This document shows, in pieces, positions 13,501-19,945 of a stretch of 64,000 bases of DNA (positions are counted from its first letter, which is position 1; each line of letters opens with the position of its first letter). A model generated the notes under the pieces. It searched no databases. It was not told the origin of the DNA and saw only the letters and a program-made list of their open reading frames with translations. Origin of the DNA: Actinokineospora spheciospongiae (lineage in GTDB: Bacteria > Actinomycetota > Actinomycetes > Mycobacteriales > Pseudonocardiaceae); assembly GCF_000564855.1 (NCBI RefSeq), contig NZ_AYXG01000206.1, positions 1 through 64,000 on the forward strand. The letters run 5' to 3'. The position numbers and the translations under genes are program-made.

Positions 13501-15662
13501 GGTTCCACCAGCGGGGAGTGGAAGGCGTGCGAGACGGTCAGGCGGGTGCACTTCCACCCCCGTTCACCCGCCCGTTCGCCCAGCTCAGTCACGGCTTCGG
13601 CCGGGCCGGACACGACCACGGCGGCCGGGGCGTTCACGGCGGCCACCGCGAGCGCGTCGCCCAGCAGCGGGGTGATGTCGTCCTCGGTGGCGGCCACCGC
13701 GAGCATCGCACCACCGGGAGGCAACGCACCCATCAGCGTCGCCCGGGCGGCCACCAGGCGACAGGCGTCAGGCAGGTCGAACACACCGGCCACGTGCGCG
13801 GCGGTGATCTCGCCCAGCGAGTGGCCCGCGACCGCGACCGCGCGCACACCCCACGACTCGACCAGCCGGTAGAGCGCCACCTCCAGCGCGAACAGCGCGG
13901 GCTGCGACCACTCCGTGGCGTTCAGGGCCTCCGCGTCCGAACCCCACACCACGTCCCGGAGCGAACCCGGCAGGTGCCTATCCAGTTCGGCGGCCACCTC
14001 GTCGAAGGCCACCGCGAACACCGGGAACCGGGCGTACAGCTCGCCCCCCATGCCCAGGCGCTGCGCCCCCTGGCCGGTGAACACCACGCCCACCCGCCCG
14101 CCGCCCGCCACCCCGGAGACGGCGCCGGGCGCGCCCCCGTCCCGCGCCCAGGCCGCGAGCGCGGACCGCAGCGCGTCCCCGTCGCGGCCGGTGACCGCGA
14201 GCCGGTGCCCGTGCCGCGCCCGGGTGGTGGCCAGCGACAGGGCGACGTCCCCGGCGGTGCCGGAGGTCTCGGCTAGCCGCGCGGCCTGCCCGCGCAGGGC
14301 CTCCGGCGACCTCGCCGAGAGCACCCAGGGCACGGCCGGGTCCAGCCACTCCACCGCCGAACCGGTGTCCGGGGCGGCCGGTGGGGCCTCTTCCAGGATG
14401 ACGTGCGCGTTGCTGCCGCTGAACCCGAAGGACGACACACCGCACCGCCGCGGCCGGTCGCCGCTGTCCCACGGGCGCTGCCGGGTGAGGAGTTCGACCG
14501 CGCCCGTCGACCAGTCCACGCGCGGTGTCGGCGGTTCCGCGCGCAGGGTCGCGGGCAGGACGCCGTGCCGCAGCGCCTCCACCACCTTCACCACGCCGAG
14601 CACGCCCGCCGCCGCCTGCGTGTGCCCCAAGTTGGACTTCACCGAGCCCAGCCACAGCGGCCGGTCGCGGTCCTGCCCGTAGGCGGCGATGAGCGCGCGG
14701 GCCTCCACGGGGTCACCGAGGGCCGTACCGGTGCCGTGCGCCTCCACGGCGTCCACATCCGACGGTCGCAGGCCCGCGTCGGCCAGCGCGGCGGCGATGA
14801 CCTCGCGCTGGGCCCGCTCGCTCGGTGCGGTGAGCCCGGCCGAGTCGCCGTCGGAGTTGATCGCCGACCCGCGCACCACGGCCAGCACCCGGTGGCCCTC
14901 GGCGCGCGCGGTGGACAGGCGCTCGACGAGCAGCACCCCGACGCCCTCGCTCCAGGCCGTCCCGTCCGCGCCCGCGCCGAACGGCTTCGGCCGCGCGTCG
15001 GGTGCCAGGCCGCGCTGCCTGCTGAAGGCGAGGAACGCCGCGGGCGTCGGCATGACCGCGACGCCGCCGACCAGGGCGCGGTCGCAGTCGCCGTCGCGCA
15101 CCGCCCGCACCGCCAGGTGCAGGGCGACCAGTGAACCGGACGACGCGGTGTCCACGGTGAGCACCGGCCCGCGCAGGCCGAGGGCGTAGGCGATCCGCCC
15201 GGAGGTGACACCCGCCGCGGTGCCGGTGTGCAGGTGCCCCTCCGCGCCGTCGGCGTTGAGCAGGCCCGGCCCGTACTCGTGCGACTCCGCGCCGACGAAC
15301 ACGCCGGTCGCGCTGCCGCGCAGGGTCGTGGGGTCGATCCGCGCGCGCTCCAGCGCCTCCCAGACGACCTCCAGCAGCAGCCGCTGCTGCGGGTGCATCG
15401 CCTCGGCCTCCCTCGGGGAGATCCCGAAGAAGGCCGCGTCGAACTCCGCCGCCCCGGCGAGGAACCCGCCCTCGCGCACGTAGCTGCGCCCCGGCGCCGA
15501 CGGGTCGGGGTCGTACAGCGCGTCGGTGTCCCAGCCGCGGTCGGTGGGGAACGGGCCGAACACGTCGCCACCGTCGCACAGCAGCCGCCACAGCCGCTCG
15601 GGCGAGTCGACGCCGCCGGGCAGCCTGCACGCGGTGCCCACGACGACCACCGGGTCATTCAT
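7515..15662 (-). CDS. PKS starter protein: KS-S loading module fused to extension module 1
   Basis: This 2715-residue protein starts chain synthesis. It begins directly with the KS fold and has no docking helix, as expected of the first protein of an assembly line. The ATG at 15662 is preceded by GGGGAGGAA. Loading module: KS with Ser174 replacing the catalytic Cys (VDTASSGS), AT (Ser615; HAFH 712-715, malonyl type) and ACP (Ser932). Module 1: KS (Cys1161), AT (Ser1599; YGSH 1694-1697), DH (His1896, Asp2059), KR (LDD 2369-2371, Tyr2426) and ACP (Ser2591). The C-terminus ([12 protein letters not shown]) is a docking tail. KS-S loading domains are known from nystatin- and amphotericin-type starters, where they decarboxylate malonyl-ACP to acetyl-ACP. 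The fusion to an extension module, with neither the CoA-ligase domain I recall in PimS0 nor the loading DH I recall in NysA, is unusual. Confidence 0.95.
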   Translation of the reverse strand: MNDPVVVVGTACRLPGGVDSPERLWRLLCDGGDVFGPFPTDRGWDTDALYDPDPSAPGRSYVREGGFLAGAAEFDAAFFGISPREAEAMHPQQRLLLEVVWEALERARIDPTTLRGSATGVFVGAESHEYGPGLLNADGAEGHLHTGTAAGVTSGRIAYALGLRGPVLTVDTASSGSLVALHLAVRAVRDGDCDRALVGGVAVMPTPAAFLAFSRQRGLAPDARPKPFGAGADGTAWSEGVGVLLVERLSTARAEGHRVLAVVRGSAINSDGDSAGLTAPSERAQREVIAAALADAGLRPSDVDAVEAHGTGTALGDPVEARALIAAYGQDRDRPLWLGSVKSNLGHTQAAAGVLGVVKVVEALRHGVLPATLRAEPPTPRVDWSTGAVELLTRQRPWDSGDRPRRCGVSSFGFSGSNAHVILEEAPPAAPDTGSAVEWLDPAVPWVLSARSPEALRGQAARLAETSGTAGDVALSLATTRARHGHRLAVTGRDGDALRSALAAWARDGGAPGAVSGVAGGGRVGVVFTGQGAQRLGMGGELYARFPVFAVAFDEVAAELDRHLPGSLRDVVWGSDAEALNATEWSQPALFALEVALYRLVESWGVRAVAVAGHSLGEITAAHVAGVFDLPDACRLVAARATLMGALPPGGAMLAVAATEDDITPLLGDALAVAAVNAPAAVVVSGPAEAVTELGERAGERGWKCTRLTVSHAFHSPLVEPVLAPFAAAVADLAYAEPVIPLVSNVTGAVAEPGLLSTPGYWVDHVRRTVRFADGVRALDELVDVVLELGPDGPLTAMVHRTADVPVLPLQRRDRPEEDTAVAALAALHVRGVDVDWPALFAGTGATAVDLPTYAFDRRRHWLTGPGAAPTAPVPVPVAIGGFAGRLRALPDNERGPAVLDALRGHAAAALGHADTAAIDPATAFRDLGFDSLIAVDLHQRLVDALGLALPASLVYDHPTPARLADFLLAAALGEEPGDAEAAPTVPTDEPIAIVGMACRFPGGIAGPEDLWAVAAEGRQVTGDFPTDRGWDLDALFAPGPDGAPAVATRRGGFLADVAGFDAGFFGIAPREAVAMDPAQRLLLETSWEAVERAGVDPTSLRGTRTGVFVGTFGGGYGSLLDGRGDARGFIMTGTTPSVLSGRLSYVLGLVGPALTVDTACSSSLVALHLAAQALRAGECSLALAGGVTVMSTPDSFLEFTRQGGLAADGRCKAFSDAADGTGWSEGVGMLVVERLSDARRNGHRVLAVVRGSAVNQDGASNGLTAPNGPSQQRVIRAALASAGLGASDVDAVEAHGTGTRLGDPIEAQALLATYGRDRETPLLLGSLKSNLGHSQAAAGVAGVIKMVQALRFGVLPKTLHVDQPSSRVDWSAGRVELLTEAVDWPAVDRPRRAAVSSFGVSGTNAHVILECPAEPVAVVEADRSAVVPWVLSARTPEALRARAERLSAVDAAPVDVASALLGTRAVFDHRAVVVGQDLRRALAAVAGGVEDEGVVTGVVAPEVASSPGPVFVFPGQGSQWVGMARELVASCPVFADLLDECARALAPHVEWELSDVLGDADALSRVEVVQPALWAVMVSLAGLWRSWGIEPSAVVGHSQGEIAAAVVAGALSLEDGALVVTARSALIAGVLAGTGGMVSVAATPERVVELGGQIAAVNGPGSVVVAGAAPELDAFVARAEAGGVWVRRIAVDYGSHSVEVEALRERLLEVLAPLRPREPEVPFPSTVAGGRPGLVDAEYWYRNLRETVEFEPAIRDLLAREHAIFIEVSPHPVLTGAVEATAETAGVEVVATGSTRRERGGVEVLHLALGRLWTRGHPVDWTALVPAGQHVDLPTYPFEHQRFWPERDTAGDVSGAGLDRAGHPLLGAVVDLSDGDGVVLTGRLSATEQPWLADHVVAGRVLFPGTGFVELVVRAGDEVGCGLLAELTIEAPLVLPERGAVRVQVAVGAADDTGHRPVSVSSWADGAWTRHVTGQLAPRATPPDTAFARGQWPPAGAAAVPVDDCYDFLAGVDLDYGPAFRGVRAVWQGDGEVFAEVALPDVAADRACAFGLHPALLDAAVQVSFLGDLGITPGALPFAWQDVSLHASGAAELRVRLAPTGSGVSITAADGTGSPVAAIGSLTLRPVAATAAARPHDSLFEPHWTPLPEADPVDPTIVVEFPPSSGDVVAAAHAAAAKALAAVQEALTADDGQPRLFVTHGAVTGDDLAAATVWGLVRTAQTENPGGFLLLDLPEDGDLAAAHGALVASGEPQGWVRDGVVHAARLGRFAHPAPDEPAPTGTVLITGGTGGLGRALARHLAERGATRLVLASRRGPAAGGVTELVAELADLGAETRVVACDLADGAATRALVADIPDLTSVVHTAGVLDDGVLGSLTPQRLAAVLRAKVDASWHLHQATADRPLAHFVLFSSVMGVLGGAGQANYAAANTFLDALAAHRHARGLPATSLAWGFWAQATGMTSALSDADTARMARDGLAPIPGGQGMALFDAALATGAPALAPVRFDFAALRARAEVPAVLRDLVGGRRAAAPAAGAGTASLSTRLAGVAPEDRPRLVLDVVRGEAAAVLGHGSAASIDPSRHFRQFGFDSLTSVELRNRLNAATGRRLPATLLFDYPTPAQVADHLVGELAPAEPSAATGSPLAELARLEAAIAAANGSADHADLAERLEQISRRLRQAAVPTETGQATEAEINSVAIDELFTIIDQELGASRD
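7772..12698 (-). other. PKS module 1: KS-AT(YGSH)-DH-KR-ACP
   Basis: Full reductive loop without ER. The DH has [10 protein letters not shown] and YGPAF. The KR has [11 protein letters not shown] (B-type) and Tyr in ANYAAAN. The AT has GHSQGE, seen in methylmalonyl-type ATs, but YGSH where YASH is usual. Most likely it selects methylmalonyl-CoA; a larger extender cannot be excluded. The predicted product is a 2-methylbut-2-enoyl thioester. Boundaries are approximate. Confidence 0.83.
10787..11180 (-). repeat. Near-identical AT-domain DNA repeat, copy 2 (module 1)
   Basis: Partner of 5449-5842 in the same orientation, lying in the branched-extender AT of module 1. The two copies stay collinear through the end of the repeat, including the start of the AT fold. 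Recombination between them would delete about 5.3 kb and fuse modules 1 and 2. Confidence 0.8.
12749..15662 (-). other. PKS loading module: KS-S - AT(malonyl) - ACP
   Basis: The residue at 15141-15143 (codon TCG on the minus strand) makes Ser174 where condensing KS domains have Cys. The flanking VDTA and the later EAHGTGT and NLGHTQ histidines are intact. A malonyl-type AT and an ACP (LGFDSL) follow directly, with no DH or KR. Such a KS cannot take an acyl chain on a Cys thioester but can decarboxylate malonyl-ACP, so acetate is the predicted starter. Boundaries are approximate. Confidence 0.9.
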
Positions 15663-15750
15663 GCCGGTTCCTCCCCTGACGCTCGGACCGCCCCCGCACT
15701 GGCAGGCACAACTGGGTCACAGCGACGCAGCGTATGGGCGGTGCAACACG

Positions 15751-15768
15751 GTTTTCCCTACAGGAAAC
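15751..15768. repeat. Inverted repeat, possible second weak LuxR-type box
   Basis: GTTTTCC and GGAAAC arms flank a 5-base centre. Read on the minus strand it contains TAGGGAAAACC, a degraded form of the operator at 15802-15817 (about 10 of 16 consensus positions). It lies about 90 bp upstream of the minus-strand start, so it could serve that promoter. This is a weak call. Confidence 0.3.
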
Positions 15769-15801
15769 GCGTTTTCGCCAGGGTGCGGGACCGGGCCCGG
15801 T

Positions 15802-15817
15802 CTAGGGAATTCCCACC
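15802..15817. promoter_or_regulatory. PimM-type (PAS-LuxR) operator
   Basis: CTAGGGAATTCCCACC matches the PimM operator consensus as I recall it (CTVGGGAWWTCCCBAG) at 13 of 16 positions in either orientation and contains the full palindrome GGGAATTCCC. PimM and its relatives AmphRIV and NysRIV activate polyene promoters, usually near the -35 region. The centre is about 81 bp upstream of the glycosyltransferase start, a sensible activator distance. Confidence 0.7.
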
Positions 15818-15830
15818 CGCCGCGGTGGGA
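15811..15830. repeat. Hairpin-forming inverted repeat next to the operator
   Basis: TCCCACC and GGTGGGA are perfect 7-base arms around a 6-base loop. The left arm overlaps the right half of the operator at 15802-15817. It could be a 5' leader hairpin of the glycosyltransferase mRNA or a second protein contact; the sequence alone does not decide. Confidence 0.45.
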
Positions 15831-15890
15831 CAAAAGACCCTCGGGGGCGCACGCGCCCGTGGAGCAGCCCGCCCGAAAGGTGTCATCCCC

Positions 15891-17321
15891 ATGCCAGCAA
15901 GTCCGCGGCCGATCCTGTTCGTCAGCCTGCCAGAGAGCGGCCTGTTCAACCCGGTGCAGACGATCGCGGGCGAGTTCGCGCGGCGCGGCGTCGAGGACCT
16001 GTGGTTCGCCACCGACGAGGAGCGCCGCGGCGACGTCGAGTCGCTGTCGGCCGCCTCCGAGGTCCGCTTCGCCCCACTGGGCGACGTGGTGCCGCAGCTC
16101 TCGGTCTCCACGTGGGACGACGACGTCTACGCCGAGGTGACCGGTCCGGACCGGTTCGCCGCGCACGCCGCCCTGATCCGGCACACCTACGACCCGGCGC
16201 TGCACGTCGCCAAGTACAAGCGCCTGGAGCAGATCGTCGACGAGGTCCGGCCCGCGCTGATGGTCGTCGAGAGCCTCACCGCGTACGCGGTGGACATCGC
16301 GATCACCCGCGGCATCCCGTTCGTCCTGGTGGTCCCGTTCCTGCCGAGCAACTACGTCGTCTCGCCGGTCCCGTTCGGCCACAAGTACACCGGCGCCGAC
16401 TTCCCGGTCCCGCACTCGGGGCTGTCGATCGACATGACGCTGCGCCAGCGCGTCGCCAACCGCCTGTTCCGGTGGCGCACCCTGGGCATCTTCCTCGACC
16501 CCGCCATGATGCGGATGCTGCGCAAGGACAAGCGGACCCGCGCGGAGCTGGGTGTGGCGCCCGAGGCGCGCAAGTTCACCGCGAAGATCGACCACGCCGC
16601 GCTGGTCCTGGTGACCTCCCTGGCCGAGCTGGACTACCCGTTCACCGTGCCGGACAACATGCGCATGGTGGGCGCGCTGATCCCGCCGCTTCCGCAGGCC
16701 CCGGACGACGACAGCGGCCTGGACGAGTGGTTGACCGAGCGCGGGTCCGTGGTGTTCGTCGGCCTGGGCACCACCACCCGGCTCACCCGCGGGCAGGTCG
16801 CCGACTTCCTGGAGGTGGCCCGCCGGATGTCCGGCACGACCAGTTTCCTGTGGAAGCTGTCGCACGCCCAGCAGGAGCTGCTGCCCGACGGACCGCTGCC
16901 CGCGAACGTGCGCGTGGAGAGCTGGGTCCCCTCGCAGCTCGACGTCCTCGCGCACCCGAGCGTGAAGCTGTTCCTCACCCACGGCGGCGGCAACGGCTTC
17001 CACGAGGGCCTGTACTTCGGCAAGCCGATGGTCATCCGTCCACTGTGGGTGGACTGCCACGACACGGCCACCCGTGGCGCGGACTTCGGGGTGAGCCTGA
17101 CGGTCGACCCGCACCGGTCCGGGGTGGACGACATCGAGCGTGCCCTCACCCGGGTGCTGACCGAGCCCTCCTTCGCCGAGCGCGCCCGGCACTTCAGCGG
17201 GCTGCTGCGCGCCGCGGGCGGCGCGGCGGCGGCGACCGACCTGGTGCTGGACCTGCCCGCGCTGGCCGCGACCCCGACAACCCCCACGACCCCGACGACC
17301 GACCACCGCGCGAGGGCATGA
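15891..17321 (+). CDS. Macrolide glycosyltransferase, mycosaminyltransferase type (NysDI/AmphDI/PimK-like)
   Basis: A 476-residue GT1-family (MGT-like) glycosyltransferase expected to move GDP-mycosamine, or a close aminosugar, onto a hydroxyl of the polyene aglycone in the cytoplasm. The N-terminus PILFVSLPESGLFNP and the segment LWFATDEERR resemble polyene mycosaminyltransferases as I know them. The donor-binding C-terminal half has THGGGN (His364) followed by EGLYFGKP and RPLWVDCHD. The chosen ATG has AAAGG ten bases upstream; a longer open frame upstream is antisense to the PKS. The tail after residue 455 is a low-complexity Pro-Thr repeat. It is first of four genes on one strand and its TGA overlaps the next ATG (TGATG), so translation is coupled. 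The sugar identity is inferred from family and context. Confidence 0.93.
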   Translation: MPASPRPILFVSLPESGLFNPVQTIAGEFARRGVEDLWFATDEERRGDVESLSAASEVRFAPLGDVVPQLSVSTWDDDVYAEVTGPDRFAAHAALIRHTYDPALHVAKYKRLEQIVDEVRPALMVVESLTAYAVDIAITRGIPFVLVVPFLPSNYVVSPVPFGHKYTGADFPVPHSGLSIDMTLRQRVANRLFRWRTLGIFLDPAMMRMLRKDKRTRAELGVAPEARKFTAKIDHAALVLVTSLAELDYPFTVPDNMRMVGALIPPLPQAPDDDSGLDEWLTERGSVVFVGLGTTTRLTRGQVADFLEVARRMSGTTSFLWKLSHAQQELLPDGPLPANVRVESWVPSQLDVLAHPSVKLFLTHGGGNGFHEGLYFGKPMVIRPLWVDCHDTATRGADFGVSLTVDPHRSGVDDIERALTRVLTEPSFAERARHFSGLLRAAGGAAAATDLVLDLPALAATPTTPTTPTTDHRARA

Positions 17322-18379
17322 TGGCGATCGAGTACCCGGTGTCCCGGCCCAGCATGACCGGGGCCGAACTGGCCTACGTGACCGAGGCGGTCACCAGCGG
17401 GTGGATCTCCGCGCACGGCTCCCACGTCCGGCGCTTCGAGGAGGAGTTCGCCCGGTACAACGCGGTGGCGCACGGCGTCGCGTGCTCCTCGGGCACCGCG
17501 GCGCTCACCCTCGCGCTGCGCGCCATGGGCATCGGACCCGGCGACGAGGTGATCGTGCCGGAGATGACCTTCGTCGCCTCCGCGTGGGCGGTCACCTACA
17601 CCGGGGCCACCCCCGTGTTCGTCGACTGCGGCGACGACCTGAACATCGACCCGGACCTGATCGAGGACAAGATCACGCCGCGGACGAAGGCGATCATGCC
17701 GGTGCACGTCAACGGCAGGCGCTGCGCGATGGACCGGGTCATGGAGATCGCCTTCGAGTACAACCTGCGGGTGGTGGAGGACTTCGCCGAGGCGCACGGC
17801 ATCAAGCCGGTCGGCGACGTGGCCTGCTACTCCCTGTTCGCCAACAAGATCATCACCGCGGGCGAGGGCGGCATCTGCCTCACCGGCGACAAGCACCTGG
17901 CCGGGCAGATGGCCCACCTGCGGTCCATGGCGTTCACCAGGAACCGCGACTACCTGCACAAGAAGATCGGCTACAACTTCCGGATGACCGCGCTGCAAGG
18001 AGCGGTCGCGCTCGCCCAGGCGGAGCGGATCGACGAGATCCTGACCGCGCGCAAGGAAATCGAACGCCGCTACGACGAGGGCCTCGACGGCGTCGACGGC
18101 ATCACCCTGATGCCGCAGCGCGACGTGCTGTGGATGTACGACCTGCGGGCCGAGCGGCGCGAGGAGCTGTGCGCGCACCTGGCGGCCGAGGGCATCGAGA
18201 CCCGGGTGTTCTTCAAGCCGATGAGCCAGCAGCCGATGTACCGCGACCCGGTGTGGCCGGGGCTCAACGCCACCCGGTTCAGCGCGGACGGCTGCTACCT
18301 GCCCACCTACACCGACCTGACCGCGGCCGACCAGGACTTCGTCATCGGCCGGGTCCGCGCCTTCTACGGCGCGAAGTGA
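17321..18379 (+). CDS. PLP-dependent sugar aminotransferase, DegT/DnrJ/EryC1 family (NysDII/AmphDII/PimC-like)
   Basis: A 352-residue aminotransferase expected to convert GDP-3-keto-6-deoxymannose to GDP-mycosamine. Family hallmarks are GVACSSGTAALTLALR for cofactor phosphate binding, VVEDFAEAHG with Asp154, and the Schiff-base lysine in SLFANKIIT (Lys176). The ATG at 17321 overlaps the upstream TGA by one base and has GAGGG at a usable distance; the ATG at 17318 in the same frame would add one Met and is possible. Oddities: VHVNG (Asn131) where a Tyr is usual in the VHxYG motif, and Phe155 where polyene homologues I recall have Ser. Both lie near the cofactor pocket and may affect substrate preference. 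The 4,6-dehydratase that should make its substrate is not in the window. Confidence 0.92.
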   Translation: MAIEYPVSRPSMTGAELAYVTEAVTSGWISAHGSHVRRFEEEFARYNAVAHGVACSSGTAALTLALRAMGIGPGDEVIVPEMTFVASAWAVTYTGATPVFVDCGDDLNIDPDLIEDKITPRTKAIMPVHVNGRRCAMDRVMEIAFEYNLRVVEDFAEAHGIKPVGDVACYSLFANKIITAGEGGICLTGDKHLAGQMAHLRSMAFTRNRDYLHKKIGYNFRMTALQGAVALAQAERIDEILTARKEIERRYDEGLDGVDGITLMPQRDVLWMYDLRAERREELCAHLAAEGIETRVFFKPMSQQPMYRDPVWPGLNATRFSADGCYLPTYTDLTAADQDFVIGRVRAFYGAK

Positions 18380-18395
18380 TTGGGGTGTTGTGCAC

Positions 18396-19574
18396 ATGAC
18401 GGTTTCCGACCAGGAGATCACGGCGTTCCCGGTCCGGGTGCCCGGCGCGCCCTACCCGCCGTGCCCGTACGCGGAGTTCCGCGAGCGGCCCGGCCTGGTC
18501 CGCTCGGAGCTGCCGACGGGGAGCAGGGTGTGGCTGGTGACGCGGCACGAGGACGTGCGCGCGGTGCTGACCGACCGCCGGATCAGCTCCAACCCGTCCC
18601 GCGAGGGCTTCCCCAGCGTCGCCAGGACCGGCGGCGTGCCGAGCCAGGAGCAGATCCCCGGGTGGTTCGTCGGCATCGACCCGCCCGAGCACGACCGGTT
18701 CCGCAAGGCGCTGATCCCGGAGTTCAGCGTGCGGCGGATCAAGGAGTGGCGACCGCTCATCCAGGAGACGGTCGACCGCTGCCTGGACCGGATGCTGGAG
18801 CTGGGCGGCTCGGCCGACCTGGTCGCCGAGTTCGCGCTGCCGGTGCCGTCCCTTGTCATCTCCACCATGCTGGGCGTGCCGTTCGTGGACCGGGACTTCT
18901 TCGAGTCGCGCACCAGGACGCTGGTGGACCTCAAGGCCAGCACCGAGGACGAGCGCGACCTCGCCGTGCGGGAGCTGCTGCGCTACATCGGCAGGCTCAT
19001 CGCGCTGAAGCAGAAGCGCCCGGGTGAGGACCTGGTGTCGCGGCTGCTGGCCACCGGCGTGCTCAGCCCGCAGGAGCTGACCGGCGTCATCATGCTGCTG
19101 CTGATCGCCGGGCACGAGACCACCGCGAACAACATCGCGCTGGGCGTGGTGACCCTGCTGGCGAACCCCCAGTGGATCGGTGACGAGCGCGTGGCCGACG
19201 AGCTGCTGCGCTACCACTCGGTGGCCGACCTCGTCTCGCTGCGGGTGGCGGTCGAGGACGTGGAGGTCGGCGGTCAGCTCATCCGGGCCGGGGAGGGCAT
19301 CATGCCGCTCATCGCGGGCGCCAACCGCGACCTGGCCGCCTTCGAGCGGCCCGACGAGTTCGACCCGGGCAGGTCCGCGCGCCAGCACGTGGCCTTCGGC
19401 TACGGGGTGCACCAGTGCCTGGGGCAGAACCTGGTGCGGGCCGAGATGGACATCGTCTACCGGACGCTGTTCCGGCGGGTGCCGACGCTGGCGATCGACG
19501 CCGACGTCGACGCCCTGCCGTTCAAGTACGACGGCACCATCTTCGGCCTGCACGCGCTGCCGGTCCGCTGGTGA
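18396..19574 (+). CDS. Cytochrome P450, CYP105H-like macrolide methyl oxidase (NysN/AmphN/PimG type)
   Basis: A 392-residue soluble P450. It has the oxygen-activating I-helix AGHETT (238-243), an ELLR K-helix motif and the heme loop FGYGVHQCLG with ligand Cys341. In polyene clusters the P450 paired with a ferredoxin oxidises the exocyclic methyl branch of the ring to a carboxyl; here that methyl would come from the single methylmalonyl module of the giant PKS. The ATG at 18396 has GGGGTG eight bases upstream; a GTG at 18390 would add two residues. The gene begins 16 bp after the aminotransferase stop and is followed after 19 bp by the ferredoxin gene, so electron transfer is probably dedicated. 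The role is inferred from context; the P450 call itself is secure. Confidence 0.92.
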   Translation: MTVSDQEITAFPVRVPGAPYPPCPYAEFRERPGLVRSELPTGSRVWLVTRHEDVRAVLTDRRISSNPSREGFPSVARTGGVPSQEQIPGWFVGIDPPEHDRFRKALIPEFSVRRIKEWRPLIQETVDRCLDRMLELGGSADLVAEFALPVPSLVISTMLGVPFVDRDFFESRTRTLVDLKASTEDERDLAVRELLRYIGRLIALKQKRPGEDLVSRLLATGVLSPQELTGVIMLLLIAGHETTANNIALGVVTLLANPQWIGDERVADELLRYHSVADLVSLRVAVEDVEVGGQLIRAGEGIMPLIAGANRDLAAFERPDEFDPGRSARQHVAFGYGVHQCLGQNLVRAEMDIVYRTLFRRVPTLAIDADVDALPFKYDGTIFGLHALPVRW

Positions 19575-19593
19575 CCACGAGAGGAGCGGGAAC

Positions 19594-19785
19594 ATGAGGA
19601 TCGATGTGGACTCCGGTCGCTGCGTCGGCGCGGGCCAGTGCGTGCTGGCCGCCCCCGCGCTGTTCGACCAGGACGAGGCGGCGATGGTGGTGCTGCTCAA
19701 CGGCGAGCCCACGGGCGACGAGGTCGACGCCGCCCAAGAAGCGGAGAACGTCTGCCCGTCCGGGGCGATCACGCTGACCACCTGA
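19594..19785 (+). CDS. Small 3Fe-4S ferredoxin (NysM/AmphM/PimF-like)
   Basis: A 63-residue acidic ferredoxin that passes electrons to the adjacent P450. Cys10, Cys16 and Cys54 in CVGAGQC and VCPSGA give the three-cysteine pattern of actinomycete P450 ferredoxins, with Ala13 at the position of the fourth cysteine, so a 3Fe-4S cluster is expected. The ATG at 19594 follows a strong GAGAGGAGCGGG. It is the last gene of the four-gene operon; its stop lies at the base of a terminator hairpin. Confidence 0.95.
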   Translation: MRIDVDSGRCVGAGQCVLAAPALFDQDEAAMVVLLNGEPTGDEVDAAQEAENVCPSGAITLTT

Positions 19786-19843
19786 GCCGGGCACGGCGAA
19801 GCCCCGGTCCCACTCAGGGACCGGGGCTTCGTCGTGCTCGGCT
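19785..19843. terminator. Long bidirectional intrinsic terminator between convergent operons
   Basis: Perfect 15-base arms CGAAGCCCCGGTCCC (19797-19811) and their complement (19817-19831) flank a 5-base loop. The stem extends outward with only G-U wobbles to about 19785 and 19843. There is no U-run, as is common in actinomycetes. It sits between the ferredoxin stop and the convergent PKS stop and can serve both. The rest of the gap to 19946 shows nothing else. Confidence 0.85.
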
Positions 19844-19945
19844 GTCGTGGTCGGGCCGCACCGCGCCGCGCGGCCCACCGGACAGCCACACCGCGGTCGA
19901 CCGATTCCGGCTCCGATGACGGCCGGTCGACCGCGGTGGGTCACC

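Larger units (their letters stand above)
15663..15890. promoter_or_regulatory. Divergent promoter region between starter PKS and sugar/tailoring operon
   Basis: A 228-bp noncoding gap between two divergent starts. It holds a strong ribosome site for the minus gene next to 15662, a weaker AAAGG for the plus gene at 15876-15880, a LuxR-type operator at 15802-15817 and inverted repeats. I cannot assign -10/-35 boxes with confidence. The gap must drive both the starter PKS operon and the glycosyltransferase operon. Confidence 0.75.

Noticed and set aside
15749-15763. A second full LuxR operator in the central promoter
   Set aside because: Only about 10 of 16 consensus positions match, so it is listed as a weak inverted repeat rather than an operator.
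15228-15890. Plus-strand frame fused in front of the glycosyltransferase
   Set aside because: It is antisense to the starter PKS and crosses the promoter and operator; the glycosyltransferase homology starts at 15891.
16001-17320. Long frame that would extend the aminotransferase upstream
   Set aside because: It lies wholly inside the glycosyltransferase in another frame and has low-complexity translation; only the part from 17321 is homologous to aminotransferases.
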